Below are positions 32,193 through 41,300 of a stretch of 64,000 nt of DNA, piece by piece. Within the stretch, counting starts at the first letter, position 1. Every line of letters begins with the position of its first letter. A program made the translations under genes and the position numbers. The notes below the pieces were generated by a model. The model was not told the DNA's origin. It ran no database searches and worked only from the letters and a program-made list of their open reading frames with translations. Origin of the DNA: WHTK01 sp963711035 (GTDB lineage Bacteria > Chloroflexota > Dehalococcoidia > DSTF01 > WHTK01); the NCBI GenBank assembly GCA_963711035.1, contig CAVQCN010000002.1, positions 248,001-312,000 of the forward strand, written 5' to 3'.

Positions 32193-34580
32193 CTAGGTCT
32201 TCGGGTAGGGCCAGGTCCACTGCTGCACTGAAGGGATGTCCTCGCCGTGGTCGCGGGTGTACTGCCGCGCTTCGAGGCGGGAATCGACCATGAGCTGGCG
32301 CACGTGGGCGGCGCGCGGCCCCAGGCCCGGCACGCGGTCGATCACGTCCATCACCAGGTGGTAGCGGTCGAGGTCGTTCATCATCACCATGTCGAACGGC
32401 GTCGTCGTGGTGCCCTCTTCCTTGTAGCCGCGCACGTGCAGGTTGTCGTGGTTGGTGCGGCGGTAGGTGAGGCGGTGGATGAGCCACGGGTAGCCGTGGT
32501 AGGCGAAGATGACCGGCTTGCTCGTCGTGAACAGCGCGTCGAACTCGTGGTCGGACATGCCGTTAGGATGCTCGCTCTGAGGCTGCAGCACCATCAGGTC
32601 GACCACGTTGACGACGCGCACGCGCAGGTCGGGCAGGTGCTGGCGCAGCATGGCCGCCGCCGCCAGCGTCTCCATGGTTGGGACGTCGCCCGCGCAGGCG
32701 AGGACGACGTCCGGCTCTCCGTCCTGGTCGTTCGAGGCCCAGTTCCAGATGCCGGCGCCGCGCGTACAGTGCTCGATCGCCTCGTTCATGGTCAGGTACG
32801 TGAGCGCCGGCTGCTTGCCCGCCACGACGACATTGATCTTCTGGCGGCTCGTCAAGCAGTGGTTGAAGACGGAGAGCAGACAGTTGGTGTCCGGCGGCAG
32901 ATAGACGCGGATCACCTCTGCCTTCTTGTTGACCACGTGGTCGATGAAGCCGGGATCCTGGTGCGAGAAGCCGTTGTGGTCCTGGCGCCAGACGTGCGAG
33001 CTGAGCAGGTAGTTCAGCGACGCGATCGGCCGCCGCCAGGCGATGCCGTTCGTTACCTTCAGCCATTTGGCGTGCTGGTTGAACATCGAGTCGATGATGT
33101 GGATGAACGCCTCGTAGCAGTTGAAGACGCCGTGGCGCCCTGTGAGGAGATAGCCCTCCAGCCAGCCCTCGCAGAGGTGCTCGCTCAGCACCTCCATGAC
33201 GCGGCCGGCGGCCGCAAGATGGTCATCGAACGCCTCTCGCTCCGCCATCCAGACGCGATCCGTGACCTCGAACACGGCGCCGAGCCGGTTCGACACGGTC
33301 TCGTCCGGGCCCATGATGCGGAAGGTGTCCGGGTTGAGGCGCACCACGTCGCGAAGATAGGCGCCCAATACGCGCGTCGCCTCGCTCGTGACCGTGCCCG
33401 GCGTGCCGATGTCGACGGCGTAGTCGCGGATGTCGGGCAGGTTCAGGTCGTGCACCAGCACGCCGCCGTTGGCGCGCGGGTTGGCGCTCATGCGTTGCGT
33501 GCCCTGCGGCGCGATGGCGGCGATCTCCGGACGTAGTGCGCCTGCCTCCGTGAACAGCTCCTCGGGGCGATAGCTCTTCAGCCACTGCTCCAGCATCTGC
33601 AGGTGCTCCGGATGCGTCTTGAACTCGCTGAGCGGCACCTGGTGGGCGCGGAAGGTGCCTTCCACCGGCAGCCCGTCGACTTCCTTCGGTCCCGTCCAGC
33701 CCTTGGGCGTGCGCAGGACGATCATCGGCCACAGCGGCCGGTCCGGGTCGTCTTCGTTCATGGCCTGTGCTTTGATTCGCACCACATCGTCCATTACCTG
33801 GTCGACGGTGCTGGCCATGAGTTGGTGCATGGTCGACGGATTGTCGCCTTCCACGAAGTAGGGCGTGTAGCCGTAGCCCTGCAGCAGGTGGCGCAGCTCC
33901 TCCTTCGGGATGCGCGCCAGCACGGTGGGGTTGGCGATCTTGTAGCCGTTGAGGTGCAGGATCGGCACGACGGCTCCGTCGCGGGCCGGGTTGAGGAACT
34001 TGTTCGAATGCCAGCCGGCTGCCAGCGGCCCCGTCTCCGCCTCGCCGTCTCCCACCACGCAGAAGACCACGAGGTCGGGGTTATCGAACGCGGCGCCGTA
34101 GGCGTGCGCCAGCGAGTAGCCCAGCTCGCCGCCTTCGTGGATCGAGCCGGGTACCTCGGCCGCGACGTGGCTGGGGATACCGCCGGGGAAGGAGAACTGG
34201 CGGAACAGCTTGCGCAGGCCGTCCTCGTCCGGCGTGATGTGCGGGTACGTCTCGGTGTAGGTGCCCTCCAGGTAGACATTGGCGACGATGGCCGGCGCAC
34301 CGTGCCCGGGGCCGATGACGAACATGGCGTCCATCTCTCGTTGCTTGATGACGCGGTTGAGGTGCACGTAGATGAAGTTGAGCCCAGGGCTGGTGCCCCA
34401 GTGGCCTAGCAGCCGCGGCTTGACGTGGTGCAGCTGCAGCGGTTCTCGCAGCAGAGGGTTGTCGAGCAGGTAGATCTGCCCCACGGCCAGGTAGTTGGCG
34501 GCCCGCCACCAGGCATCGATCAGTCCAAGCTCTTCGTTGGTAAGCGTGTTCGACGGCCCTACGCGGATTTGCTCGCTCAT
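32193..34580 (-). CDS. xfp: Xylulose-5-phosphate/fructose-6-phosphate phosphoketolase
   Basis: 795 aa, the usual length. Thiamine-diphosphate enzyme that cleaves xylulose-5-P or fructose-6-P with phosphate to acetyl-phosphate plus an aldose phosphate. Landmarks: GHWGTSPGLNFIYVHLNR, VIGPGHGAPA, EGGELGYSLAHAYGAA, the ThDP motif VGDGEAETGPLAAGWHSNKF, and late-domain SHQDPGFIDHV and VFNCYEAFIHIIDSM. Start ATG 34580 has GGAG ten bases upstream; alternatives up to 34622 exist. Gives an ATP-yielding bypass to acetate. Stands alone. Confidence 0.95.
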   Translation of the reverse strand: MSEQIRVGPSNTLTNEELGLIDAWWRAANYLAVGQIYLLDNPLLREPLQLHHVKPRLLGHWGTSPGLNFIYVHLNRVIKQREMDAMFVIGPGHGAPAIVANVYLEGTYTETYPHITPDEDGLRKLFRQFSFPGGIPSHVAAEVPGSIHEGGELGYSLAHAYGAAFDNPDLVVFCVVGDGEAETGPLAAGWHSNKFLNPARDGAVVPILHLNGYKIANPTVLARIPKEELRHLLQGYGYTPYFVEGDNPSTMHQLMASTVDQVMDDVVRIKAQAMNEDDPDRPLWPMIVLRTPKGWTGPKEVDGLPVEGTFRAHQVPLSEFKTHPEHLQMLEQWLKSYRPEELFTEAGALRPEIAAIAPQGTQRMSANPRANGGVLVHDLNLPDIRDYAVDIGTPGTVTSEATRVLGAYLRDVVRLNPDTFRIMGPDETVSNRLGAVFEVTDRVWMAEREAFDDHLAAAGRVMEVLSEHLCEGWLEGYLLTGRHGVFNCYEAFIHIIDSMFNQHAKWLKVTNGIAWRRPIASLNYLLSSHVWRQDHNGFSHQDPGFIDHVVNKKAEVIRVYLPPDTNCLLSVFNHCLTSRQKINVVVAGKQPALTYLTMNEAIEHCTRGAGIWNWASNDQDGEPDVVLACAGDVPTMETLAAAAMLRQHLPDLRVRVVNVVDLMVLQPQSEHPNGMSDHEFDALFTTSKPVIFAYHGYPWLIHRLTYRRTNHDNLHVRGYKEEGTTTTPFDMVMMNDLDRYHLVMDVIDRVPGLGPRAAHVRQLMVDSRLEARQYTRDHGEDIPSVQQWTWPYPKT

Positions 34581-34771
34581 GTCATAGCTCCAATGCGGCA
34601 TTTGGGATGGCAGCTCGCGCACCGCGGCCGCTACCCCCTATCGCGAGTATAGGCACCTGCCGGCGCGGCGATGAGTTTTCGATACAGGAGGAATGTTTCA
34701 GGTTCCGCCGACGAAAGCATTCTCTCGCCGAAAACAGCGTCGTGGGTGCGGTCGGAGCCTAGAAGAGAACC

Positions 34772-34883
34772 TTGTGTGACGTGTCTCTCGACGTGCAGAA
34801 AGGCGTGTTACAGAACTCACACAATCTCATAGGTCATTTCACGGTTCGTTAGCACACGGCCTCGTCGAGACCTTTAGTCTCGA
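34772..34883 (+). promoter_or_regulatory. Inverted repeats in the htrA-like gene's 5' region
   Basis: Two pairs: TTGTGTGA (34772-34779) with TCACACAA (34817-34824), and TCGAGAC/GTCTCGA (34865-34883, 5-base loop). They lie in the 339-base gap between the divergent phosphoketolase and HtrA-like genes. They may be regulator sites or a 5' hairpin; no clear -35/-10 pair could be chosen. No other gene is seen in this gap. Confidence 0.35.
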
Positions 34884-34919
34884 TAGTAGTGAGTGGGGTG
34901 AATGGTAGGAGGATGAAGT

Positions 34920-36119
34920 ATGAATAACTCACTTGGTCAGGCAGCACTGCCTGGCAATCCCGGTCAGACGAAGTCGGAAAAGCCCCGCTTCCCCATGGGG
35001 CCTCTCGCGGGTATCGTCCTGCTCAGCGCGGCAGTCGGCGCTGGCTTCGGCGCCGTGTCGGCGACGCTCGTGGACAACAACGGCGGCACCACGCCCGCGG
35101 CTGCCACGCAGGCGAACACGGCCTCGACTGCCGGGTCCGCGGCGTCGCTGACGCCGGCCGGATCGCAGGTCTCGGTCGCGGCGCTGTACACGAAGCTGCG
35201 GCCGGAGGTGGTCAAGATCACGGCCACGTCCGCCGCTTCGGGCGCGACGGGCTCCGGTCTGATACTCGACACGAAGGGCAACATCGCGACCAACTACCAC
35301 GTCGTTTCGGGCTCGAACAAGCTGGACGTCCAGCTCTCGGATGGCACGATCAAGTCGGCGACCGTGGTCGGCACCGACCCGGGCGATGACCTGGCGGTGA
35401 TCCACATCGATCCGAGCGGCCTGTCTCTCTCGCCGGTCACCCTGGCCAATTCGTCCCAGACGCAGGTCGGCGACAGCGTCGTCGCCATCGGTAACCCGCT
35501 CGACCTGGAAGCGACGTTGACCGAGGGCGTCGTCAGCGGCCTCGGTCGCGTGCTCAACGGCAACAACGGGAGCCGTCCGCTGCGCGAGCTGATCCAGACG
35601 GACACGGCAATCAACCCCGGCAACTCCGGCGGCGGCCTGTTCAACCTGAACGGCGAGCTGGTTGGTATCACCAACGCCCTGGAGAATCCGTCCGGCCAGG
35701 ACTCCTTCTCGGGTATCGGTTACGCCATCCCGGCCAGCACGCTGAAGACGTACCTGCCCCAGATGCTGGCAGGCCAGACGGTGCAGCACGCCAAACTCGG
35801 CGTCTCTCTCGAAGCCCTCACCCCGGACCTCGCGAGCCAGCTGGGTCTGAGCGTCGACCAGGGCGTCCTCATCGGCTCGGTTGACCCGAGCAGCGCTGCG
35901 GCGCGTGCTGGCCTGCGCGGCGTCCAGACGAACGCCTTCGGCCAGACGTCCGGCGCGGGTGACGTCATCGTCGCCATCGACGGCAAGCCGGTGAAGACGT
36001 ACGACGACATCGCCAGCTACCTCGACACAAAGAACCCGGGTGACCAGGTCACGTTGACCATCATTCGCAACGGGCAACAGCAGGACGTGAGCCTCAACCT
36101 GGATGCCTGGACGTCGTAG
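34920..36119 (+). CDS. HtrA/DegP-like membrane-anchored serine protease with PDZ domain
   Basis: 399 aa; ATG preceded by TAGGAGGATG. Short cytoplasmic start, one membrane helix (~28-51), a Thr/Ala linker, trypsin-like protease domain (~88-290) with triad His127 (NYHVV), Asp157 (DDLAVI) and Ser236 (NPGNSGGGL), and one PDZ domain (~300-395, ending QVTLTIIRNGQQQDV). It faces the outside and degrades or refolds damaged proteins under envelope stress. All catalytic residues are intact. Confidence 0.93.
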   Translation: MNNSLGQAALPGNPGQTKSEKPRFPMGPLAGIVLLSAAVGAGFGAVSATLVDNNGGTTPAAATQANTASTAGSAASLTPAGSQVSVAALYTKLRPEVVKITATSAASGATGSGLILDTKGNIATNYHVVSGSNKLDVQLSDGTIKSATVVGTDPGDDLAVIHIDPSGLSLSPVTLANSSQTQVGDSVVAIGNPLDLEATLTEGVVSGLGRVLNGNNGSRPLRELIQTDTAINPGNSGGGLFNLNGELVGITNALENPSGQDSFSGIGYAIPASTLKTYLPQMLAGQTVQHAKLGVSLEALTPDLASQLGLSVDQGVLIGSVDPSSAAARAGLRGVQTNAFGQTSGAGDVIVAIDGKPVKTYDDIASYLDTKNPGDQVTLTIIRNGQQQDVSLNLDAWTS

Positions 36120-36163
36120 CCGGGTAAGGACCATCTCGTGAGGCCGAGTGCCTTTCTAATCAG

Positions 36164-36201
36164 GAGGAGCAGCGCCCCGATTCGTCAGGGCGCTGTTCCT
36201 C
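36164..36201 (+). terminator. Probable terminator hairpin
   Basis: GAGGAGCAGCGCCC (36164-36177) pairs with GGGCGCTGTTCCTC (36188-36201), 14 base pairs with one G-U, 45 bases after the protease stop. The U-run is weak. Confidence 0.55.
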
Positions 36202-36242
36202 GTCCGCGAGCGTGGTGCTAGACTAATCGAGGGAGCTGTATC

Positions 36243-36557
36243 ATGCCTGACCTTGGACCAGCCGAACTTCTCATCGTTCTCGCGATCGTCTTGTTGATCT
36301 TCGGACCGACGAAGTTCGCCGATCTCGGCGGCTCGTTGGGCAAGGGCGTACGCGATTTTCGCCGCTCGATCAAGGATGACGACGACGGCGGTTCATCCGT
36401 TGCGGTGCAGGACCCGCCGCCCGCCGCGCCCGTCGTAGGCGGTAAGGTTTGCGCCGCCTGCGGCACGTCGAACACCGCCGACTCCCGCTTCTGCATCGAG
36501 TGCGGTGGCAGCCTGACGGAAGCGCCGGCGAACGAGGAGACCGCGGCCTCCACCTGA
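36243..36557 (+). CDS. TatA/E-type protein fused to a C-terminal zinc ribbon
   Basis: 104 aa from ATG. Residues 1-45 are a TatA-like unit: a membrane helix (ELLIVLAIVLLIFGPTKFADL) with the FGP hinge and an amphipathic helix (GGSLGKGVRDFRRSIKDDDD). Instead of a disordered tail it ends in a zinc ribbon, CAACGTSNTADSRFCIECG (~70-88), the zinc-ribbon pattern also seen in many signalling proteins. TatA forms the channel of twin-arginine export; no tatC is nearby. The fusion is unusual and could regulate or localise the Tat unit. Terminator follows 22 bases after the stop. Confidence 0.8.
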   Translation: MPDLGPAELLIVLAIVLLIFGPTKFADLGGSLGKGVRDFRRSIKDDDDGGSSVAVQDPPPAAPVVGGKVCAACGTSNTADSRFCIECGGSLTEAPANEETAAST

Positions 36558-36579
36558 TCTAGAACAGCGATACGCAATC

Positions 36580-36608
36580 AAGAAGCCGCGGCCTATCCGC
36601 GGCTTCTT
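36580..36608. terminator. Rho-independent terminator
   Basis: AAGAAGCCGCGG and CCGCGGCTTCTT form a perfect 12-base stem with a CCTAT loop between the convergent TatA-like and CDF genes; usable in both directions. Confidence 0.85.
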
Positions 36609-36631
36609 CGCGCGCAGCGTTCAGCACCCTG

Positions 36632-37642
36632 CTAGTTACGCCTGTTTTGGCCAGTGGCGTGCAGTTGTTCGCGGTCGATTTCCAGCCGCTCGTGGTGCTC
36701 ATCACCGAACTCCATCGTGCAGCGCGGCAATTCGTGGGTGCCGGCGCCGTGCATGGATGCGAGTTCCGGCTGCACCGTGACGTGGTCTATGCCGTACTGC
36801 TCGTGCAGACAGCGGCAGAGGTCGGAAAGCACCGCATCGGTGGGCGTGTCGCCCGTGAGCTGCACGTGCGCGCTCAGCGCGACGTGGCCTGACGTTACGG
36901 TCCAGATGTGCAGGTCGTGCACCGAGGCGACGCCGGGGCGCTCGCGTATCGAGTCCCCGACCTCGTGGACGCTGAGGCCAGCGGGCGCGAACTCGAGCAG
37001 CACGGCGAGCGACTCGCGCAGCAGGTGGTACGCGCTGAACAGGACGAGTACGCCGATCAGAACGCTGATCAGCGGGTCGGCGTAGTACCACTTCGTCGCC
37101 AGCATGACGATGGCTGCAATGATGGCCCCGATCGAGCCCAGCAGGTCGCCGATGACGTGCAGGAAGGCGCCGCGCACGTTGAGGCTCTCGCCGGCGTGGC
37201 CGCCCAGGAAGTAGGCGCAAACCACGTTGGCAACGAGGCCGCTGGCCGCCACCGCCAGCATGGGTGCGGAGTCAATGCTGGGCGGGTCGCCGAAGCGCGT
37301 CGCCGCTTCGTAGAACACCCAGACTGTTACGCCGATCAGCAGCAGGCCGTTGATCAACGCCGCCAGGATCTCGACGCGCTGAAAGCCGTAGGTACGGCTG
37401 GCCGTGAAAGGACGGCCCGCCATCCAGAACGCGACCAGGCTCAGCCCCAGCGCGGCGACGTCGGAGAGCATGTGGCCGGCGTCGGCGACGAGCGCCAGGC
37501 TGCCCGTGAGGATGCCGCCGACGAACTCGATCAGCATGAAGACGGTCGTAACCGCCAGCGCCAGCCGCATCGCAGACTGGCCCTTGCGTGAGCGCTGCAG
37601 GCTGCTGGCTTCGTGGTCGTGGTCGTGGTCGTGCGCCGTCAT
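36632..37642 (-). CDS. CDF-family zinc/cation efflux transporter
   Basis: 336 aa from ATG at 37642. His/Asp-rich start (TAHDHDHDHEASS), six membrane helices with the metal site HxxxD pairs (VADAGHMLSDVAAL and AFLHVIGDLLGS, i.e. D/H of helices 2 and 5), then a cytoplasmic ferredoxin-like domain (SVHDLHIWTVTSGHVALSAHV). This is a CzcD/ZitB-like Zn/Co/Cd exporter. Start overlaps the stop of arsR-like gene (ATGA), so the two are translationally coupled. Confidence 0.93.
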   Translation of the reverse strand: MTAHDHDHDHEASSLQRSRKGQSAMRLALAVTTVFMLIEFVGGILTGSLALVADAGHMLSDVAALGLSLVAFWMAGRPFTASRTYGFQRVEILAALINGLLLIGVTVWVFYEAATRFGDPPSIDSAPMLAVAASGLVANVVCAYFLGGHAGESLNVRGAFLHVIGDLLGSIGAIIAAIVMLATKWYYADPLISVLIGVLVLFSAYHLLRESLAVLLEFAPAGLSVHEVGDSIRERPGVASVHDLHIWTVTSGHVALSAHVQLTGDTPTDAVLSDLCRCLHEQYGIDHVTVQPELASMHGAGTHELPRCTMEFGDEHHERLEIDREQLHATGQNRRN

Positions 37643-37968
37643 GGCTCCCTCACGTGCTGGAAGCTGTCCTCCAGCACCCGCCGGACGTGGTGGTCGAGCA
37701 ACGAGTAGTAGACATTGCGGCCGTTGCGCCGTGCGCGCACCAGGCGCTGGAGGCGCAGGTCCCGCATCTGGTGCGAGATCGCCGATTCGGTGAGGTTGAG
37801 GAGCGACGCCAGGTCGGAGATGCACAGCTCGTCTCGCATCAGCAGGCTGATGATGCGGATGCGGGTCGGGTCGGCCAGGATGCGGAAGACGCCGGCGAGC
37901 GCCTCGACGTCCTGGTCGGACGGCAGGGCGGCGCTCTCCAGCGCTTCATTCGGGAGCGTGCTCTCCAT
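37639..37968 (-). CDS. ArsR/SmtB-family metal-sensing repressor
   Basis: 109 aa from ATG at 37968. Winged helix with LADPTRIRIISLLM, ELCISDLASLL, NLTESAISHQMRDLRLQRLVRARRNGRNVYYSLLD. The C-terminal helix carries DHHVRRVLEDSFQHVRE, i.e. the alpha-5 D-x-H...H-x-x-E zinc site of SmtB/CzrA repressors, so zinc or a similar metal is the likely signal. I reject the longer TTG start at 38007, since that TTGACA is the -35 box of its promoter. Controls itself and the CDF exporter. Confidence 0.88.
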   Translation of the reverse strand: MESTLPNEALESAALPSDQDVEALAGVFRILADPTRIRIISLLMRDELCISDLASLLNLTESAISHQMRDLRLQRLVRARRNGRNVYYSLLDHHVRRVLEDSFQHVREP

Positions 37969-37977
37969 TACGCGGCG

Positions 37978-38007
37978 AAAATAGCTGAGCGGTTGCTCAA
38001 CTGTCAA
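37978..38007 (-). promoter_or_regulatory. Promoter with ArsR-type operator, leaderless transcript predicted
   Basis: Minus strand TTGACA (38007-38002), 18-base spacer, TATTTT (37983-37978). The spacer holds the near-palindrome GTTGAGC-AACC-GCTCAGC, the classic position of an ArsR/SmtB operator. The ATG at 37968 is only nine bases beyond the -10 box, so the mRNA is probably leaderless. Confidence 0.65.
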
Positions 38008-38147
38008 ATCGTCGGCGCTTCAGCAAGTCCCGGACTCGCGGCCGAAGAAGCTTCTGTAAACATTTCCCGCGCGATCGCTGCGGACTGCGTTGATAAATGC
38101 GTTCCGGCTGCCTACCATTAGCTGAAGTCAGGTCTAGAGGGGTCTGG

Positions 38148-39176
38148 ATGTCCGGTGTGACCGCCCTTCCTGTCATTGCAACTCTCGGGGCGAGGCCTGC
38201 GTTGCCTTTCGTCCTCGAGACCAGACCCTTCGACTCCGAAGGTCAGCTTGTCCAGACCATCCTGGAGCGCCTCAACAGCCTCCAGGAACTCGCAACCCAA
38301 TCCCAGAATGAGCTCGTAAACCTGCGCCGCCTCAACGTCGAGATTCTCGAGGCGATGCGGCAGCAGCCGCCGCGTCCGGAGCCGGTGGCGCCGCCGCCGA
38401 CAACGAGGGTCGAGACCGCGCAGCGCATCAATCTTCGGCTGCTGGGCCCGTTTCAGGCGGCGGTCGGCGAGTCGCCCATCGTCAGCTGGCCCGGCAAGAA
38501 GGCGCGTCTGCTGCTGGCCTACCTGGCGATGGAGCGAGGCCGCATGGTGCCGAAGGACCTGCTCATCGAGCTCTTCTGGCCCGGCGCGCGCTCAGATCGG
38601 GGCGCAAACAACCTGAGCATCGCTATCTACCAGATCAGGACGAGCATCGCGGCCATATCGCAGCAGGCCACTCAGGCCGTCATCGTGCGGCAGGGCCTGT
38701 ACGGGCTCGATCCCGCCCTCGTCGACGTTGATCTGTGGCACCTGCAGTCCGACCTGGAGAAGGCGCGCCAGGCGCTCGAGCGGCGCGAGTCGGACAGGGT
38801 GCACGAGCATCTCTTGAGCGCCGTCGGCTTCTACCGCGACGAACTCCTGGCAAGCGACCTGTACGAAGAATGGACGATGGAACCGCGCCGCACCCTCGGC
38901 GCTGCCTGTCACAAGGCGCTCGCCTGGCTGGCGCTGGAATCGTCCGAGCAGGGCGAGTGGCCCGGCGTCCTCGATTTCAGCCGCCGCATGCTGCAGCACG
39001 ACCCCTGCGACGAGGCGGCCCATCGTCTGCTGATCACGGCCTACTGGAAGATGGGCAACCGTAGGCAGGCGCAGCAGCAGTACGAGCTCTGTAAAGAAGC
39101 CCTGGACAGCGAATTGAGCGTCGAGCCGTCCGAAGAGACGCGGCTTCTCTACGCGCAGGTCACGAAGGCGGGCTAG
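38148..39176 (+). CDS. SARP-type regulator with N-terminal coiled-coil segment and BTAD domain
   Basis: 342 aa; ATG at 38148 with AGAGGGG eight bases upstream. Residues ~30-80 may form a coiled coil (QTILERLNSLQELATQSQNEL); then a winged-helix part (INLRLLGPFQAAV...GKKARLLLAYLAME...LLIELFWPGARSDRGANNLS) and a TPR-like BTAD domain to the end (YELCKEALDSELSVEPSEETR). It is divergent from the ArsR gene and lies convergent to the end of the injection-system operon (92 bases). It could regulate that operon, but this rests on nearness only. Confidence 0.82.
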   Translation: MSGVTALPVIATLGARPALPFVLETRPFDSEGQLVQTILERLNSLQELATQSQNELVNLRRLNVEILEAMRQQPPRPEPVAPPPTTRVETAQRINLRLLGPFQAAVGESPIVSWPGKKARLLLAYLAMERGRMVPKDLLIELFWPGARSDRGANNLSIAIYQIRTSIAAISQQATQAVIVRQGLYGLDPALVDVDLWHLQSDLEKARQALERRESDRVHEHLLSAVGFYRDELLASDLYEEWTMEPRRTLGAACHKALAWLALESSEQGEWPGVLDFSRRMLQHDPCDEAAHRLLITAYWKMGNRRQAQQQYELCKEALDSELSVEPSEETRLLYAQVTKAG

Positions 39177-39268
39177 CAGCCCGGTCTGCACGGTTATTGG
39201 ACCGGGCGCCGGAGGGTCTCGGATGCGCCCGTCTTGTCAGTCTGTCTCCCACCCGGGATGCCAATCCC

Positions 39269-41299
39269 TCAAGGCGTCAGGATCAGCCTGACCTTGTTCT
39301 GGTCCTGCTCTGCGGTCCAGCCGCTGTTGCCGTCGTCCGTCTGCACCTGCCACCACACGAGGTCTTCGGCGCACTGCGGTCCGTCCGTGATTACGCCGCT
39401 CATGTTCGCGCCGCGGCGGTTCGTGTCGGCGCCGCCCGGCGTCTCGCGGATGATGGCGTCGGCGCGCAGCGTGACCTTGTCACCCACCGCGAGGCCGATG
39501 TCCGGGTCCGGCGTGCAGGCCGTTCCGGTACCGGTCGCTCCGGCGGTACCGGTCCCCTCCGCAGTGGCTGACGACTCGGTGGTCGGGCTGGCTTCTACGG
39601 CCGGAGTGCCGGCGCCCGGCGTCGGTTGGTTCAGTAAGCCCTTCTGCAGGACGGAAGGCGCGCCGCCGCATTTTTCCTTGACCAGCGTCGTGCCTGATGA
39701 GTTCTCGGTGTAGGTGTCGCCGGCGGCGCAGGTGATCGCGGTGGCCGCTCGTCCGATGCTGGAGAAGCCGATGACGAACAGCATTCCTACAACCGCCGCG
39801 ACGAGCATCAGGACGATGGACCAGAAGAACATCCGCGCGCTGAGGAAGGGCTGGTGCACGAAGCGTGCGTCGAAGGAGCGTGCCGCCGAGCTACCTTCTC
39901 CGGCTGGGCTGACCCGCAACCGGAAGTCGTAGGTGCGAGGACTGCCTTCGAAGCCCTGGCGGTTGGCGCCGACCCAAATCGGCACGACGGTCTCCTCGCC
40001 GACCTCGAGATTGCTCGGCGCCTCGTACTTGAACTTGCACATGCCCTGCGGGTCGGAAGCCTCCAGCCAGGGGCTGAGGGGCAGTCCTCCCGTGTTGACC
40101 AGCGTGAGCTTGAACTTCTCCTTGCGGCCTGTCGTCTGGGCCGGCGTGAGACGTGCATCGAAGCTGACCGTGCCGGCAATCGAGAGCGTGCCGGCCACCT
40201 CCGCGAACGAGTCCGGGTACCGCAGCGGCGCCACTCGGACGCGGAAGCTGTAATCGCCGGCCGGGAACTGCGGCCCGACGCGCGGCGTGAGGCGCAGCGG
40301 CACGGACTGGCTGGCGCCCGGCTGGAGTGAAACCTCCTGGGTGTCTATCTGGTACCAGTTTTCGTCGACGCCTCGGATGAGTATCTGATAGCGCTCGATG
40401 AGGGCGCTCTGGTTCGTGATAGTGATCGTCGCCTGCGACGTGACCTCGCCGGGACCGAAGCGGAAGGAGCTGCGCGGCCCCAGCCTGACCTCGGGTGGCA
40501 TTGCCGGCGGCCCGGTGCGTTCTTCCTCCGGCGGCGGCTCTTCCACCGCGATCGGCGAAACGGTGCGCTGCTGCGTCTGCCTCGGCGCCGGCGCCGAGAC
40601 GATGAACGTCATGCTGCCTTCACCGCGGATCTGCTCGTCCGACGCGAGCGTCGCGACGACGGTTAGTGTGTAGTTTCCATAACGTGCCTGTCCCGGCGGA
40701 TTGACCGTGATCGGCACGTCGACGCCCTGGCGCGCCGGCACGTTAACTTGCTCGGCCAGCGTGCACCAGGTCTCGGGTACGCCCCAGGCCGAAAGGCGGT
40801 AGGTCGCGTCTTCCGAGTCCACGTTGCGGACGGTAACCGTAATCGTCTCGGCGCCCTGCGCTTCACCGCGCCATTCGACGTTCTGCGGCGTCAGCGTGAG
40901 GCCCGGCGGCGTCGCAGCAGGCCGTTGCGGCGTCTCGACCGGTCGCGGGGGTGGAGCCTGGCCCGGCACCGTCACGTCGAGCTGGCAGGCGACGGTGCTC
41001 TGGTCCGAGCCCGCGCGCACGGTCACGCCGAAATCGAAGTGCGCCGCCTCGGCCTCGCCGGGGACTTTCACGAGCAGGCTGGCCGTGCGCCGCTCCCCGG
41101 GGAACACGCGGCGGCGGGCGTCGAACTCCACCGTGTACCAGCCGGCCGGCAGGCCGGCGATGTCGAGAGTCTGGGCCTGTGCTTCCCGGCCACGGTTCTC
41201 GATCGTGATCAGGAACACGCCTTCGTTGCCGTGTTCGACGTGAAGCGCGTCGGGAGCGACGTCGACGTAGAGCTGCGGCGACTGAGACGCTTGTACCAT
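39269..41299 (-). CDS. Single-pass membrane protein with repeated Ig-like domains and C-terminal SH3-like domain
   Basis: 676 aa, last gene of the injection-system cluster. No signal peptide. Residues ~1-480 hold four ~110-residue beta-sandwich repeats of the NEW3/CARDB kind (ENRGREAQAQTLDIAGLPAGWY; VTVRNVDSEDATYRLSAWGV; TITNQSALIERYQILIRGVDENWY; LTLVNTGGLPLS). A membrane helix at ~488-512 (MFFWSIVLMLVAAVVGMLFVIGF) is followed by a Thr/Ser/Gly stalk and an SH3-like domain (~598-676, VGDKVTLRADAIIRETPGG ... WWQVQTDDGNSGWT). This gives N-terminus inside, C-terminus at the cell wall. Paralogue of the next gene, one base apart. Candidate membrane anchor of the contractile particle; function inferred from context. 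Confidence 0.8.
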   Translation of the reverse strand: MVQASQSPQLYVDVAPDALHVEHGNEGVFLITIENRGREAQAQTLDIAGLPAGWYTVEFDARRRVFPGERRTASLLVKVPGEAEAAHFDFGVTVRAGSDQSTVACQLDVTVPGQAPPPRPVETPQRPAATPPGLTLTPQNVEWRGEAQGAETITVTVRNVDSEDATYRLSAWGVPETWCTLAEQVNVPARQGVDVPITVNPPGQARYGNYTLTVVATLASDEQIRGEGSMTFIVSAPAPRQTQQRTVSPIAVEEPPPEEERTGPPAMPPEVRLGPRSSFRFGPGEVTSQATITITNQSALIERYQILIRGVDENWYQIDTQEVSLQPGASQSVPLRLTPRVGPQFPAGDYSFRVRVAPLRYPDSFAEVAGTLSIAGTVSFDARLTPAQTTGRKEKFKLTLVNTGGLPLSPWLEASDPQGMCKFKYEAPSNLEVGEETVVPIWVGANRQGFEGSPRTYDFRLRVSPAGEGSSAARSFDARFVHQPFLSARMFFWSIVLMLVAAVVGMLFVIGFSSIGRAATAITCAAGDTYTENSSGTTLVKEKCGGAPSVLQKGLLNQPTPGAGTPAVEASPTTESSATAEGTGTAGATGTGTACTPDPDIGLAVGDKVTLRADAIIRETPGGADTNRRGANMSGVITDGPQCAEDLVWWQVQTDDGNSGWTAEQDQNKVRLILTP

Positions 41300-41300
41300 C

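Noticed and set aside
34929..36134. 401-codon minus-strand frame over the HtrA-like gene
   Set aside because: Shadow frame; the plus strand has a full protease triad and a good ribosome binding site.
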